Part shown: in pieces, positions 1 to 10,935 of the stretch
How the letters are laid out: each line of letters starts with the position of its first letter
How positions within the stretch are numbered: the first letter of the stretch is position 1
From: Siphonodentalium dalli
Lineage: Eukaryota > Mollusca > Scaphopoda > Gadilida > Siphonodentaliidae
Length of the DNA: 64,000 bases
Assembly (NCBI GenBank): GCA_032622095.1
Contig: CP136068.1
Location: forward strand, 130,763,989 to 130,827,988
Direction of reading: 5' to 3'
Translations under genes and position numbers: made by a program
Notes under the pieces: generated by a model
Databases searched by the model: none
Seen by the model: the letters and a program-made list of their open reading frames with translations, nothing else
Told to the model about the DNA's origin: nothing

Positions 1-1294
1 CATGTACAGAGCTAACTAAAGCTCACTCTTACATACATGTAACGCGCAATACACGGACCCCACATGCATCTATATCGTGCATAAAACAAAAATCCAATAC
101 ACGTGAACACGAAATTCACGTACAAACTTCACCCAATACCGCCGCTTACCAAAATGTGCATATACAGTGCCAAAATAGGCTCACCATGTGCACTTTATCC
201 CAAACGACACAAATATTGTCAGTCCTTAAGCAATATTTTTCATATTCTTCCCTACCCCATATATTATTGTCAAATATACTTGCCAATGATTAACTGTCAT
301 TAATAACATATTCATATACGCCCTATATCGGATCTTATAACTCAAATTAACACATGTCCAACATCAGTTCATACTACCATTACTATTCATTAAGGCGAAA
401 CGATGTATAGAACCCACGTATATAGAAGCATCAAGTTTCTTCATCCAAATCCCACACACGTACAATCATCGAGTTGTTCCAATAGGACAACGGAATACAA
501 ATTTCCGATATAATTTGTCCAGGAACAAAATATCACGTCAGGAACACATTTTGTTCAAATATATCAATACAATTAAATAGGAACATACAATTACCATTCA
601 TATACAATGCTACCGATATAGATCACCATGCAATATATCTCCCAACACGACGATATTGTATACATACCCCCCCACCGCCAAGATAACCAGAGCCGCGTGA
701 CAATGCGCGATCAAATATTATCATTACAATATAGATAGAACTACTATTCCATGCGTCAATTGCACTCCCCTAATACTATACAATCAACAAATATTTCCGC
801 CAATAATCATGTCAAATATAGCAATAAGAACCTATATATAGCAGTACACAATACGCATTTATTCATATGCCTTTTGATATCCATATTGACATGACTGTTG
901 GTATACCTACACCCTATGACACATACATTTTATAAATAATACAGCAATACCACTTGTCGTTCACATTCAGATGTCCATGTGATATTTTCAATGAAACCAA
1001 TCTGCATTAGCACGATGTAGCCCACGTTAAATTATATAGGCACAATCAGCTATCAAAGATAATTCACAGCCGTAATGGCCAACGCATTTATACCGCTATA
1101 CCACTAATTACCTTCGTCGACATGCCTAGCGCACGCAGCGCGGCTAATTGGTACACACACTGGCATCGCGTGACGTCATATTTCGTCGATTTCTGGGGGG
1201 TACCAATTTTACACAGTAATCTGAGAATGACATTACAACTTACACCGGCCGAAAAATCTCATCGATTAATTAAACCAGTTAACCCATAAAAGCC
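1..1294 (+). mobile_element. Internal part of an LTR retroelement upstream of env, no recognisable gene
   Basis: No frame here exceeds 66 codons and I recognise no reverse transcriptase, integrase or gag motif. The plus strand is strikingly poor in G and rich in A and C, like the env gene that follows and unlike DNA beyond 5,017, so I assign it to the same element. It may be non-coding spacer between pol and env, or a decayed pol end. The element's gag/pol and 5' LTR would lie left of the window. Confidence 0.5.
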
Positions 1295-3571
1295 ATGCCC
1301 ACGCGAATCTATCTTTATAATCAGATACCGGCTAACCCGCTAATACACACCTATATTTTTACTTATAGGGGTGCAAGCGATATGAAGCCTACAGAAAACT
1401 TCGTTAAAGCGACCCTCTTCATACTTATCATCGGCTTTCAAACTAGTGACGCTATGTTAACTCGACAGAACATGTTATTTTTGCATCACCGGCAAATTGC
1501 TGTCTCAAATGAAAATTGGGATCTCAGTTTTCTCATCGAACTCACACCATATTATACCTACATAGCAAGACTCGCTACCGACATAAGGATGGCCCAAAAT
1601 AAACTCAATAGCATTTGTGCCACGTTTCATCAAAGCACATATCACCATAACAAACCTCCATTCAGGAACGAGACAAATAACATTAACTTTAATCTCATCA
1701 ACATTTTGACAGATTTACAAACTGAATTAGCAGCGGCTCTCACGGAAACAAAACAAATCCAATATGAATATCATAATTATTATCAACTCCATAATACCAA
1801 AAGACTCAAACGAGCAATATTACCCGTAATAAGCGATATAGCTAAGTTTTTATTTGGCACCCCTTCGATGTCAGATATTACACATGTAGAAGATAACATA
1901 CGAACCCTCTACCAAAACCAAAAAAAAATCCAACACGATACTCAAACCGCTTATTCTATCATGAATATAACACGCGTCATTTCAAACGAAAATCGCCAAC
2001 GAGTCAACACATTATCAACAACAATATCCAATATTCAAGCCACACTTCGAAAAGAAACACATCGAACCCAAAAACATGTGCATACAATTGAAATATTCAC
2101 AATCATCAACGCTAAGTTTCTAGTAATATTACACGAAATACAACAAGATGTTATCCAAGCAAAATTATATTTGCGACATCTTAAAGTTCAAATTGCCTCT
2201 CTAATTAACCACCGATTTACACCGGAGATCATAAGCCCAATACATTTAAAAAAGGCACTTGACAGTATAACGAAATTACTTCCAGCCCATTTGAAGTTAC
2301 CATTCCCCATAGAATCGGGAATTGCAAAATATTACCAACATTTGAAGACACAAACCATACTCACAGACAGCAGACTAATCATTACCATAACAATTTATTT
2401 ACGCGATATCAGAATGCAGTTTGACATATTCCGCGCTATACCATTTTTTTATCCATTAGACCCTCGAGACCCAAGACTCAGACACAACAATAAATATACA
2501 GTTGCCCGAATCGATATTACTCATAATTACCTGCTATTATCTCCCGACCGATCCAAATATACCACCATTGGTGACCATCACCCGTGTATTTTAAACAAAT
2601 TACCATATTGTAAAATTCAAAAAATTTCAATCGCCGCATCACATAATCATAACTGCCTACTCAACATATTCACCAATGATACAAAAAATACCGCCACAAA
2701 TTGCCCTATAGCCATTTACCCTCAGTATAATTTACCATCCGCTATTAAGCTGGCGGCATGTACATGGCTTATAACAACCACGAAAGCTCATACATTTACA
2801 GTAAACTGTCATCACAATCTCTTTAGAAAACGACCGTATAGAATCACAATTTTACCCCCCATCGCAACGATAACTTTACCACCAAGGTGCATAGCTACAT
2901 CAGCCAGTATCAAACTAATTGCATTCACAACTTTGAACTCATCAAACATCACCATCAAGACACAAATAACCCAATTACAATCAACTATTGAATTACATAA
3001 ATTGCCACAATGGAAGCCATTATTTTCCCAAATTCATAACTTGCCCCCTCAAGTATCGATTCCAAACAAGTTACCCCCCATAAAGCAACTATCATTATAT
3101 GATTTTCTGCAAACAGTCACATCCCTGCAACCCATCAAACAAAAGAAAAAACAGGATTATTACCAAATTATCATTCCCGCGGTCATTACGTTCGTATTAA
3201 TTTTACTGATTGCCATCTCAAGTCGCAAATACATTATTCAGTGTATCACGAAAATTTCCCAATACCAGACTCAACGCAATCACAACACGCGACGAATTAA
3301 AATCGCAAAGCGACGAAATAAACTTAACCAAATGATAAAGGGAACTGATATGCAACTTCGTCACAGACTAACCCCACCAATACCCAATGAAGCCACGAAA
3401 GATATTCATTTGTCTCCAGCTAAGGAACCTCAAATACAAATCACACAAGAAGATTTGACATTTCCCAAAAAACACCCGCGAGATGTCGATGAAGAATCAT
3501 CCACACTACGACCTATGAAAATAATGAAAACTCACGCGTCCATCCATAACCCACCACTTAATCTATATTGA
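1295..3571 (+). CDS. env: Envelope/fusion-like glycoprotein of an LTR retroelement (F/errantivirus Env type)
   Basis: The frame is intact, 758 codons, with no stop or frameshift. Seen in the protein: a second Met at residue 30 begins a good signal peptide (residues 30-54), so translation probably starts at 1,382 rather than 1,295. A furin-type site RLKR ends at residue 173. It is followed by a hydrophobic stretch containing FLFGT (185-189), then a heptad-rich region (about 190-265). A cysteine cluster lies at about 430-545, one membrane segment at about 625-643, and there is a 115-residue basic/polar tail. A short N-terminal subunit followed by a long membrane-anchored subunit is the layout of class I fusion proteins of the baculovirus F/errantivirus Env group; the exact family is inferred. 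Such a protein would be expected to sit on the surface of virus-like particles and mediate fusion. The A/C-rich codon use differs from all other coding remains in the window. Confidence 0.8.
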   Translation: MPTRIYLYNQIPANPLIHTYIFTYRGASDMKPTENFVKATLFILIIGFQTSDAMLTRQNMLFLHHRQIAVSNENWDLSFLIELTPYYTYIARLATDIRMAQNKLNSICATFHQSTYHHNKPPFRNETNNINFNLINILTDLQTELAAALTETKQIQYEYHNYYQLHNTKRLKRAILPVISDIAKFLFGTPSMSDITHVEDNIRTLYQNQKKIQHDTQTAYSIMNITRVISNENRQRVNTLSTTISNIQATLRKETHRTQKHVHTIEIFTIINAKFLVILHEIQQDVIQAKLYLRHLKVQIASLINHRFTPEIISPIHLKKALDSITKLLPAHLKLPFPIESGIAKYYQHLKTQTILTDSRLIITITIYLRDIRMQFDIFRAIPFFYPLDPRDPRLRHNNKYTVARIDITHNYLLLSPDRSKYTTIGDHHPCILNKLPYCKIQKISIAASHNHNCLLNIFTNDTKNTATNCPIAIYPQYNLPSAIKLAACTWLITTTKAHTFTVNCHHNLFRKRPYRITILPPIATITLPPRCIATSASIKLIAFTTLNSSNITIKTQITQLQSTIELHKLPQWKPLFSQIHNLPPQVSIPNKLPPIKQLSLYDFLQTVTSLQPIKQKKKQDYYQIIIPAVITFVLILLIAISSRKYIIQCITKISQYQTQRNHNTRRIKIAKRRNKLNQMIKGTDMQLRHRLTPPIPNEATKDIHLSPAKEPQIQITQEDLTFPKKHPRDVDEESSTLRPMKIMKTHASIHNPPLNLY
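1361..1372 (+). promoter_or_regulatory. Candidate 3' splice acceptor for a spliced env transcript
   Basis: A pyrimidine-rich stretch runs into TTATAG, with the AG at 1,367-1,368, only 13 nt before the ATG at 1,382 that starts the signal peptide. Errantivirus env genes are known to be expressed from a spliced subgenomic RNA. This site would remove the first Met and make the residue-30 Met the first start. The donor would be outside the window. Confidence 0.35.
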
Positions 3572-3682
3572 TCATTTTTCCAATAATACCATTTTTTTTC
3601 CTATAAGGGGCACAAACCCACAGACTAATTCTAATATCGTTACTGCATGCATACCACGTCAGCTGCATATAATAACGCCATT

Positions 3683-4042
3683 ATGACACGTGCCAACCCC
3701 AAGAGTTAGACAACTGACCGCCGATTATCTTCAATAACATTGGTCACGGATCTCCCCACCTATCAACAAATGCATTAATTAATGACTCATATACCACACT
3801 CCAAACAATATTTCACCTCTGACCCATGCTCTGAACAATTCCCTGAGCAATTAACGGCAGATATGACACGTGCCAACCCCAAGAGTTAGACAACTGACCG
3901 CCGATTATCTTCAATAACATTGGTCACGGATCTCGCCAACTATCAACAAACGCATTAATCAAAGTCTCATATACCACACTCCAAACAATATTTCACCTCT
4001 GACACATGCTCTCAACAATTCCCTGTGCAATTGACGGCAGAT
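3683..4042 (+). repeat. Two-copy 180-bp tandem duplication between env and the 3' LTR
   Basis: Copies at 3,683-3,862 and 3,863-4,042 both begin ATGACACGTGCCAACCCC. They differ at only about a dozen positions and abut exactly. The duplication lies in the 3' non-coding part of the element, between the env stop and the polypurine tract, where enhancer-type or RNA-export repeats are found in other retroelements. No function is shown by the sequence itself. Confidence 0.9.
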
Positions 4043-4548
4043 GAGAAACATTTGGTCTCTCGTTACCACAATACCGAATGTATACATATCGTCATGATTT
4101 TATTAACAATACAACATGCATTTATATAATACATCACCAATGTTCATCATTTACAAAACATACCATGCACTATTACCGTATTGTTATATTCATTACTTCT
4201 CATACTTGTATCTCTATATTCTATTATCATACCTTAGCCTACATATCAATATAGCACGCATTATGACTGCTTGCACGATCATTTTATATACCAACCCATA
4301 TATGCTTTTCCCACCATTTAGTTCATAATCTCATAATATTTCGTATCATCATTTTAAGACAACTTAATATCGCATATCATCATTTTAAGAAAACTTTGTT
4401 CCACATGTATTAATCATAACTTCACCACAATCAATGTTATTATACTTCATTTTCAGCCTCATCCACATTACATGATCACAATTACCCCAGTTACGTCCAT
4501 AATTTTGATGTTACATAAGATTTTCCGCTGCGCTAAAAATCTTACACG
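4043..4548 (+). other. A/T-rich 3' untranslated region of the LTR element
   Basis: Non-coding, G-poor sequence continuing the composition of the element up to the polypurine tract. It contains a short local repeat (a ...CATCATTTTAAGA-AACTT... word occurs twice near 4,348-4,400) but no gene or other structured feature that I can support. Confidence 0.5.
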
Positions 4549-4561
4549 GGTGGGGGACATA
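4549..4561 (+). other. Polypurine tract (plus-strand primer site)
   Basis: GGGTGGGGGACATA directly precedes the TGTGAG that opens the LTR. In a strand otherwise poor in G this purine block is conspicuous, and it is placed exactly where the plus-strand DNA primer of an LTR retroelement is expected. Confidence 0.75.
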
Positions 4562-5016
4562 TGTGAGATAACTACCCATTATAATCTCACAACTTGATTC
4601 AAACTATACGAATGTCCCAATATATAAAACCCCAAACTCAGATATTCGTGTTCGGTTCTCGAAACCTCACACGTCTTACTCTCAGCGAAGATATACACAC
4701 AATGAAGATGGCTCCCAAATATGGTCAAGGGAGATGACCATAACGGAAGAACCAATCCCGATGTGTATTGCCAAACACCTCATCTAATATGCATCCCAAA
4801 TAGTATATAAGAAACAACTACATCCCATCACATCATGCTTTCACTAGACTCATCTCATACCTAGATCATATCCAGGCATCATTCACACCAGGCATCACCC
4901 ATTCGGGGACACCAATTCGCGGCGACTATTGATCATTATATTTGTACACACTGCATATCTTATTCACAACATAATAAAGACTTGTACCTACTATATCTAT
5001 GTGTCATTACCTCACA
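4562..5016 (+). mobile_element. 3' LTR of the env-bearing retroelement (455 bp)
   Basis: It begins TGTGAG and ends CTCACA, a 6-bp perfect inverted terminal repeat with the canonical TG...CA ends. A TATA-type box (TATATAAA) lies at 4,621-4,628 and a poly(A) signal AATAAA at 4,973-4,978. It follows a polypurine tract. The plus-strand G-poverty of the element stops here. The matching 5' LTR is not in the window, so LTR-LTR divergence and the target duplication cannot be read. Confidence 0.8.
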
Positions 5017-5504
5017 TCGTAGGTACTATCCACGCGCAAATTCGGTGAAATTTTCAAATTTTTCAAATAAATGCACAATGAGTTAATCAGGATTAAGTGC
5101 CCGATAGTACATGCATTCACATGTTACATAGGAAAATACCACAGGATGACTGTATACACTAGGACATTTAATAATATTAATATAATGCAGGGACAGGTAC
5201 GTCGGTATACTGTCATATTGCGCACATTTGTTACCGCTCTGCTATAAAAGCAACCTGCCCAACGGAGAGCTCGCTTAGAGATGGTGACACGTTTGACAAA
5301 TTCCACCGAAACTCAATGGGGGGGGGGGGGGGGGGGGGGGGGGGGGTCGCGAATCCAGATAAAACAAAATTGACGAGTGGATGTGATGGGTAGTATCTAT
5401 GTGCAACTTTAGTGCGATTTTCTAAGTTTTTGAGCGAACGAGTATACAATGTTGCACGGCCGTAACATTAGTATTAATGATATATATCTTAAGACTTTCA
5501 TGGC
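5017..5504. other. Flanking DNA with a 29-bp poly-G tract
   Basis: I see no gene. A homopolymer of 29 G residues runs from 5,318 to 5,346. It is a candidate quadruplex and will be length-unstable; frames across it encode poly-proline or poly-glycine and are not genes. Confidence 0.7.
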
Positions 5505-5507
5505 TTA

Positions 5508-7228
5508 GGGTGGATACACACATGCATGTAATCTCTGTAAATATCGTGTATTTGGCGTTTTACATGGATCATACAGACCATGTAATATGTGTCTGCTGAT
5601 AACCCAATCATTGCGGCTATGTTTGACCATAGTGAGTAACGCTCTGAACGTGTAGTGTGTCGTTGACTGGACGAAGTCGTCAGGCCGCTTAAAATAATTG
5701 TTCGCGCGATAACCCAAATGTTGGACGTTCTGTTTAAATCATTGTCAGTCTTCTCTTGGTTGTATACCAGTGATGGTCCCAGGATTTCCACAATGCAGGG
5801 GCTATATTATACCGGAAGCTACCGGACTGACCATTACATATTTCATCGACCGGAGGGAGGGGGCATGCATCAACATGAGGCCTACCCCCCTGAAGCCACG
5901 AAGTCACTCCTGATTTGTAAATATTGTAGTTGACAGTCATATCTGCCGTGCCTGTTTGCTACGAGTGATTAATCTCATATGCAGCAATTGATGCTATTCA
6001 TATAATTATGAACATATTATTACAGCTTTAAATTTGAAGGTATACAAGGTGGTGTTGCTGCATGTGTGGCTTCATTCGGGAAAAGGGTTGTCCAGCTACG
6101 AGTCCACAACTACGTCACCTTTCCTCTCTTGTGTTATATACACACAATTTACAACTATGGAATATTTAAGTAAAACATTATGTTGTACATTCTTGCCCAG
6201 ATAATCCCGGCCGATACATTCAACTAAATCCCTTAGTTATTCGAAACTTTCGAGAACCAGCCCCCTCCCCTAATCATGGATTATAGTCCAAAATGTGATA
6301 ATTCAAGTCTGTACAGGCTAAAATAGTGACAGTTAGGAACTTGTTCATCCTTTGGCCTGAGAAACATATACTGCTCTGTAAATTCTGGGTTAAAATGGGG
6401 GGGGGGGTTGACTCAATTTTCTTTCAACGTTGTACCTGCATTAATGTTTTTGGCGCTGTAATGGATATATGCAAAGAAATCCCCATTGAAAGTTATCACA
6501 TGAGCTCGCCCTCAAATTATCCGAGCAATCTCAACAAACTGGTATTGTCTGTCTTAATGTTCCAATGCCTGTATTCAAGGCATGAGAGCACCATATCGGA
6601 TTGTTAAAATTTGAACTGAGGCCATGCATAGTCGAGCAACAAATATCCTTATCCTGACTCGATTCGGCGTTGTCCGATTAGGCTAAATCACTTTATAACA
6701 TGGAATTCACCATATATGAGTTAGTTGATTGCCATGTGTATTAATATAGCACTTCCAAAATGTGGAGCCAGAAAGCCGTTCGGGTTCTGCTGGACGAGAT
6801 CAAATTGGGAGTCAGTGTGTGGGGCATTAAACCTTCATGTATCACAATCGTCCTAAAATAGCTTCAAAAGTCTACACATTTATTTTTATTTGGATGACCC
6901 TGTTTCCAAGAAATGACGAGAAACAAAACAAGTATAAAATCGACAGACTCAAATCCACTTTTCGAAATGAACTAAAACTCGTGAAAAACAGCAACATGTA
7001 TCAGACAGGATTTATTCATTTCGGCACCCATGAAAAAAGACATGTTTATGACAGGCCTGAAATCTCTTGATAACAGTTAATATGATTTTGGCTTATAACT
7101 ACTCACCGGTCTCGCCTGTTGAAATGGAACGATCGCGCGCAGGCGATTAATGCTATCAATGATTGGTGTGACCATGTAAAATACATGTATTTTACATACA
7201 GACATTACATGCATGTGTGTATCCACCC
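5508..7228. mobile_element. PIF/Harbinger-like non-autonomous DNA element, copy 1
   Basis: The ends are inverted repeats of about 35 bp that start GGGTGGATACACACATGC, and the element is flanked by TTA at 5,505-5,507 and 7,229-7,231. A 3-bp TWA target duplication and GGG ends are typical of PIF/Harbinger. Inside, no frame longer than 97 codons and no DDE transposase or Myb-like protein is seen, so it would move only with an enzyme supplied from elsewhere. It is about 500 bp longer than copy 2; segments around 6,250-6,330 and 6,540-6,860 have no counterpart there. Confidence 0.75.
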
Positions 7229-7389
7229 TTACAGTGGCATGTAGTATTTCGCTTTGTACTGTGAGTGTTTGTTATAAATTAACAACCAGGGTCGTGGCGT
7301 ATTTCATAATATTAGTATCATTACAACAATCGCAACAAGAGTCTAAGGGCAGTAATCGCATGACAGTTTTAACAAATAAATCCTCATAT

Positions 7390-8805
7390 CGTGGGTCGAG
7401 AGCAACAACCCGCCATCTGCAATTTTTTTTATAAAATCACTTTTTTGCATTTTTGACATTATTTAGTTGATATCTAGGATATGTGAAAATATTAACATGA
7501 AATCCCGCCCACAAGGGGTCAAACTGTGATGCACCAACCAGCCAAGTGAAAATAGCATAAAAACGGGAGCATAAAGCTGACATCTGCCTGGCTCAGATGG
7601 CGGGTTCTTGCTGCATTAAATCTATTAACTCGGAGTCATTCTGATAACAGAGAGTTGTGAAAACAATCTGTATCACATTATCCTAATTATATGATAATAT
7701 GCTGCAATAAACCCCACAGTTGGATACTGCCATAATAAATTAGATTTTGAAATAAAAATTTATAGTTCCCGCAGTCACACTATATAAGTTGTTAATTTAA
7801 TCAAGGAGTGTATCAGATTAATAAAAGATAAAATCAAATTCCTAAATATGTTGGCTGTTGGCATGTTGTTCATTTAGTTGGTTCTGTTTCACAAAGTAAC
7901 ATTATTTTTTACGAAAATAACAATATGCCAAAGCTATGGATTATAAAGATGATTGGATGGACACCACAATTATTGATCTTAATTGGAATCGGGATATTTA
8001 TTAGTGACCGTTGTGCATTTAATGTATTATACTGCTATCCTTTGATGCCAATTTAGATAATTTTTGTTTGTATATAGCCGTGATAGTCTTGTAGTGTTGC
8101 CATGTTCGGTAGTTTGACATTAAATTATTCACAACAAAAAATTAACAAACATGCAATGATTGCAACAAACAAATCAAATCTGTTTATAATAATTAATTTA
8201 ATAAAATACCAGTGGACCCTATATTGTACGTTTCACTATTTTTTGTCATTCAATAGAAAACACGAAATTAATTACAATTCCCAATTTTTCATTTTAACCA
8301 AACTTCATTTAAGCAAACTTATTTGGTATATATATAATTCATTAAATTTTAAATTTAGTGAATTATATACCACACATGTTTACATACAAAACTATTGTTG
8401 AAAGAACAAATAATTTAATTCCGAAGGTGCTAAATCCACCACCCCATAGCAAAGACAGCACAAGCTGTCTTAAAAGCAGTTAAATTTCCATAGAGGCATT
8501 TCACACAGCTTTGGGAGCAACAGGTAGCCATTTGGCAGTTAGCGGTTTATTGCTGCCACATTGACAGAGTTGTGTGAGCACACACATGCGCCATCTGTAT
8601 AAATGAGCTAATTATGGCCAATAATCAAGTCACACATGTGTTCAAAATTTACCATCTAATAGCACTTCCCAATCTGTGTTTGATGTGTGTCTATCATTTA
8701 TTTAATAGCATGATACACTAAAGATATTTACAGATAACACTTTGAAATGGCTATATCTCCATTTCATAAATTATGTAGATGGCGGGTTGTTGCTCTCAAC
8801 CCACG
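7390..8805. mobile_element. Non-autonomous TIR element of unclear superfamily
   Basis: A 31-bp inverted repeat with two mismatches occupies 7,390-7,420 and 8,775-8,805 and begins CGTGGGT. ATAT lies on both sides (7,386-7,389 and 8,806-8,809) and could be the target duplication, though AT-rich flanks make this weak. A partial copy of the inner TIR word (CAGATGGCGGGTT) occurs internally near 7,595. There is no transposase. The interior is A/T-rich and its longest frame (99 codons) has no recognisable domain. Confidence 0.6.
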
Positions 8806-9112
8806 ATATATTATTAATAATATACCCACAAGTCGAAATTCTGAACTTACAATCCATGTCTATGATCTTTTTCTCATTCATTTCTTTTAATTATTTAATA
8901 TATAATTTCAATATAATATAAAGATTGTGTTCATTAAAAATTAAATATTCCATGGAAGTATAACATTTCTGGCATTTCCAGAAATTTAAATCCTAGTTAT
9001 CATAATTTTTGTTCACTGGCATCCTATATGGCCCCTTTAAGATTTATACCTGTAATCCTGTATGTATAAGCACATAACTAATGAAGCATCTCGGCAAGTG
9101 GCTGGCCAGTTA
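8806..9112. other. A/T-rich spacer; start of the left arm of the inverted duplication
   Basis: No gene. From about 8,988 the sequence is the reverse complement of the stretch ending near 24,025 and forms the outer end of the left arm. Confidence 0.5.
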
Positions 9113-10331
9113 GGGTGGATACACACATGCATGTAATCTCTGTAAATATCGTGTATTTGGCGTTTTACATGGATCATACACACCGTGTAATATGTGTCCG
9201 CTGACAACCCAATCATTGCGACTGTGTTTGACCACAGTGAGTTAAACTCTGAACCGCTGAAGAGCCGTTGACTGGGACAAATTCGTCAGGCCGCTTAAAA
9301 CAATTATTCGCGCGATAACTCAAATGGTCGACATTCTGTTTAAATCATTGTTAGTCTTCTATTGATTTTGATACTAGTGATGGCCTTTTCATAAACGCAT
9401 GGGGCTATGGCCCCCAACATGCACGGGGAGCTATATTATCCCAGAAGCTACCGAATTCACCATTGCATATTTCCTCGACGGGGGTGTGCATGCAGCACCA
9501 TGAGTCCTGACACCCTGCTTTATAAATATCGTAGTCATGTATGTCGTGTCTGTTTTCTGCGAGTGATTAATCTAAAATGCAGCAATTTATGCTGTTCATA
9601 TAATTATGAACATATTATACAGCTTTAAATTTGAATGCATGGTGTTGCTGTTTGTCTTCATACGGCGAAAGGGTTGCCTAGCTACGAGTTCCCAACTACG
9701 TCACCTTTCCTCTCTTGTGTTATACAGTTATACATGTATACGCAAAATTTACAACTATGGAATATTTAAGTAAAACATTATATTGTAATTCTTGCCCAGA
9801 TAATCCCGGCTGATACATTAAATTAACTCCCTTCGTTATTGGAAGCTTGTTCAACTTTGGCTTGAGAAACATATATATAAATAGGGGGGTGTCACTCTTT
9901 TTAATTTCAACGCTGTACCTGCATTATTTGTTGGCGCTATAATGAATATTTGCAATCCCAATTGAATTAATGTTATCACATGAGCTCGCTCTCAAATTAG
10001 CAGAGAAATCTTAACAAGCCGGTATCATCCTATATAAAATAATTCTGCATATTTTATTTTTGTTTTGGATAACCCTGTTTCCAAGAAATGACAGAAACAA
10101 ATCAAGTATAAAATCGACCGGCTCCAATCCACTTTTCGAAATGAACATGAAGACATGTTTATGACTGGCCTGAAATTTCTTGATGGCAGTTTGCTTGATA
10201 ATGGCTTATAACTACTCACTGGTGAAATTGACCTCTCGCGCGCAGGTGATTAATTTTGTCAATTATTGGTGTGGCCATGTAAAATACATGTATTTTACAT
10301 ACAGACATTACATGCATGTGTGTATCCACCC
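9113..10331. mobile_element. PIF/Harbinger-like non-autonomous DNA element, copy 2
   Basis: It has the same ends as copy 1 (GGGTGGATACACACATGC and its complement) and shared interior, with internal deletions, total 1,219 bp. The left flank is TTA (9,110-9,112); the right flank reads TAATTAGCAG. The uninterrupted site is preserved in the other arm of the inverted duplication near 23,900, where it reads CAGTTAGCAG after complementing. That supports TTA as the target and leaves an extra TAA at the right end. Confidence 0.8.
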
Positions 10332-10935
10332 TAATTAGCAGTAAAGCACATTAAAATTGACATACCGCAAGGCATAAATGCAAATTAACTTCTCGGCACG
10401 TGGGAGTAAAACACATTAAATTCGACCTAACTCTAGGTGATAAGAAAAAAACATTTATGCCAGCTCCAATTTGAATAAAAACAATTCAGGGTCCCATAAC
10501 ATTGTCTCATATTGGCTGAGAAAAATGATTGCATTTCTAGCGACGCTGCCTATGAAAATCCGAAAATCATAAATTAAAAAAAAAATCCAGAAAATTTGAG
10601 ATGTCGAAAGTTCGAGAACATGCAATAATCATCAAATATCTTATCATGATGTAATAAGCGTGGGCGGAGAATGTTCCTGAACACTAGTATGTTCTAGAAT
10701 AATGCTATATCTTTCAAAACGTTCTTAACTAACTAGAACTAACACCTGTCCCATTGATTAATATCGAACTATGCAATTCGAACATAACATTTACGCCTGG
10801 TATACAGGCTGCGTTCTACAGTTGCTCATCTCATTAGCTGACTGTTCAAGAGAAGACGAGCGATATACTACGGATGGTTTGCCCCGCGTTTGCAATGTAA
10901 CCGTATTTGATAGTTTGACAACAGCCTTGTAACAA

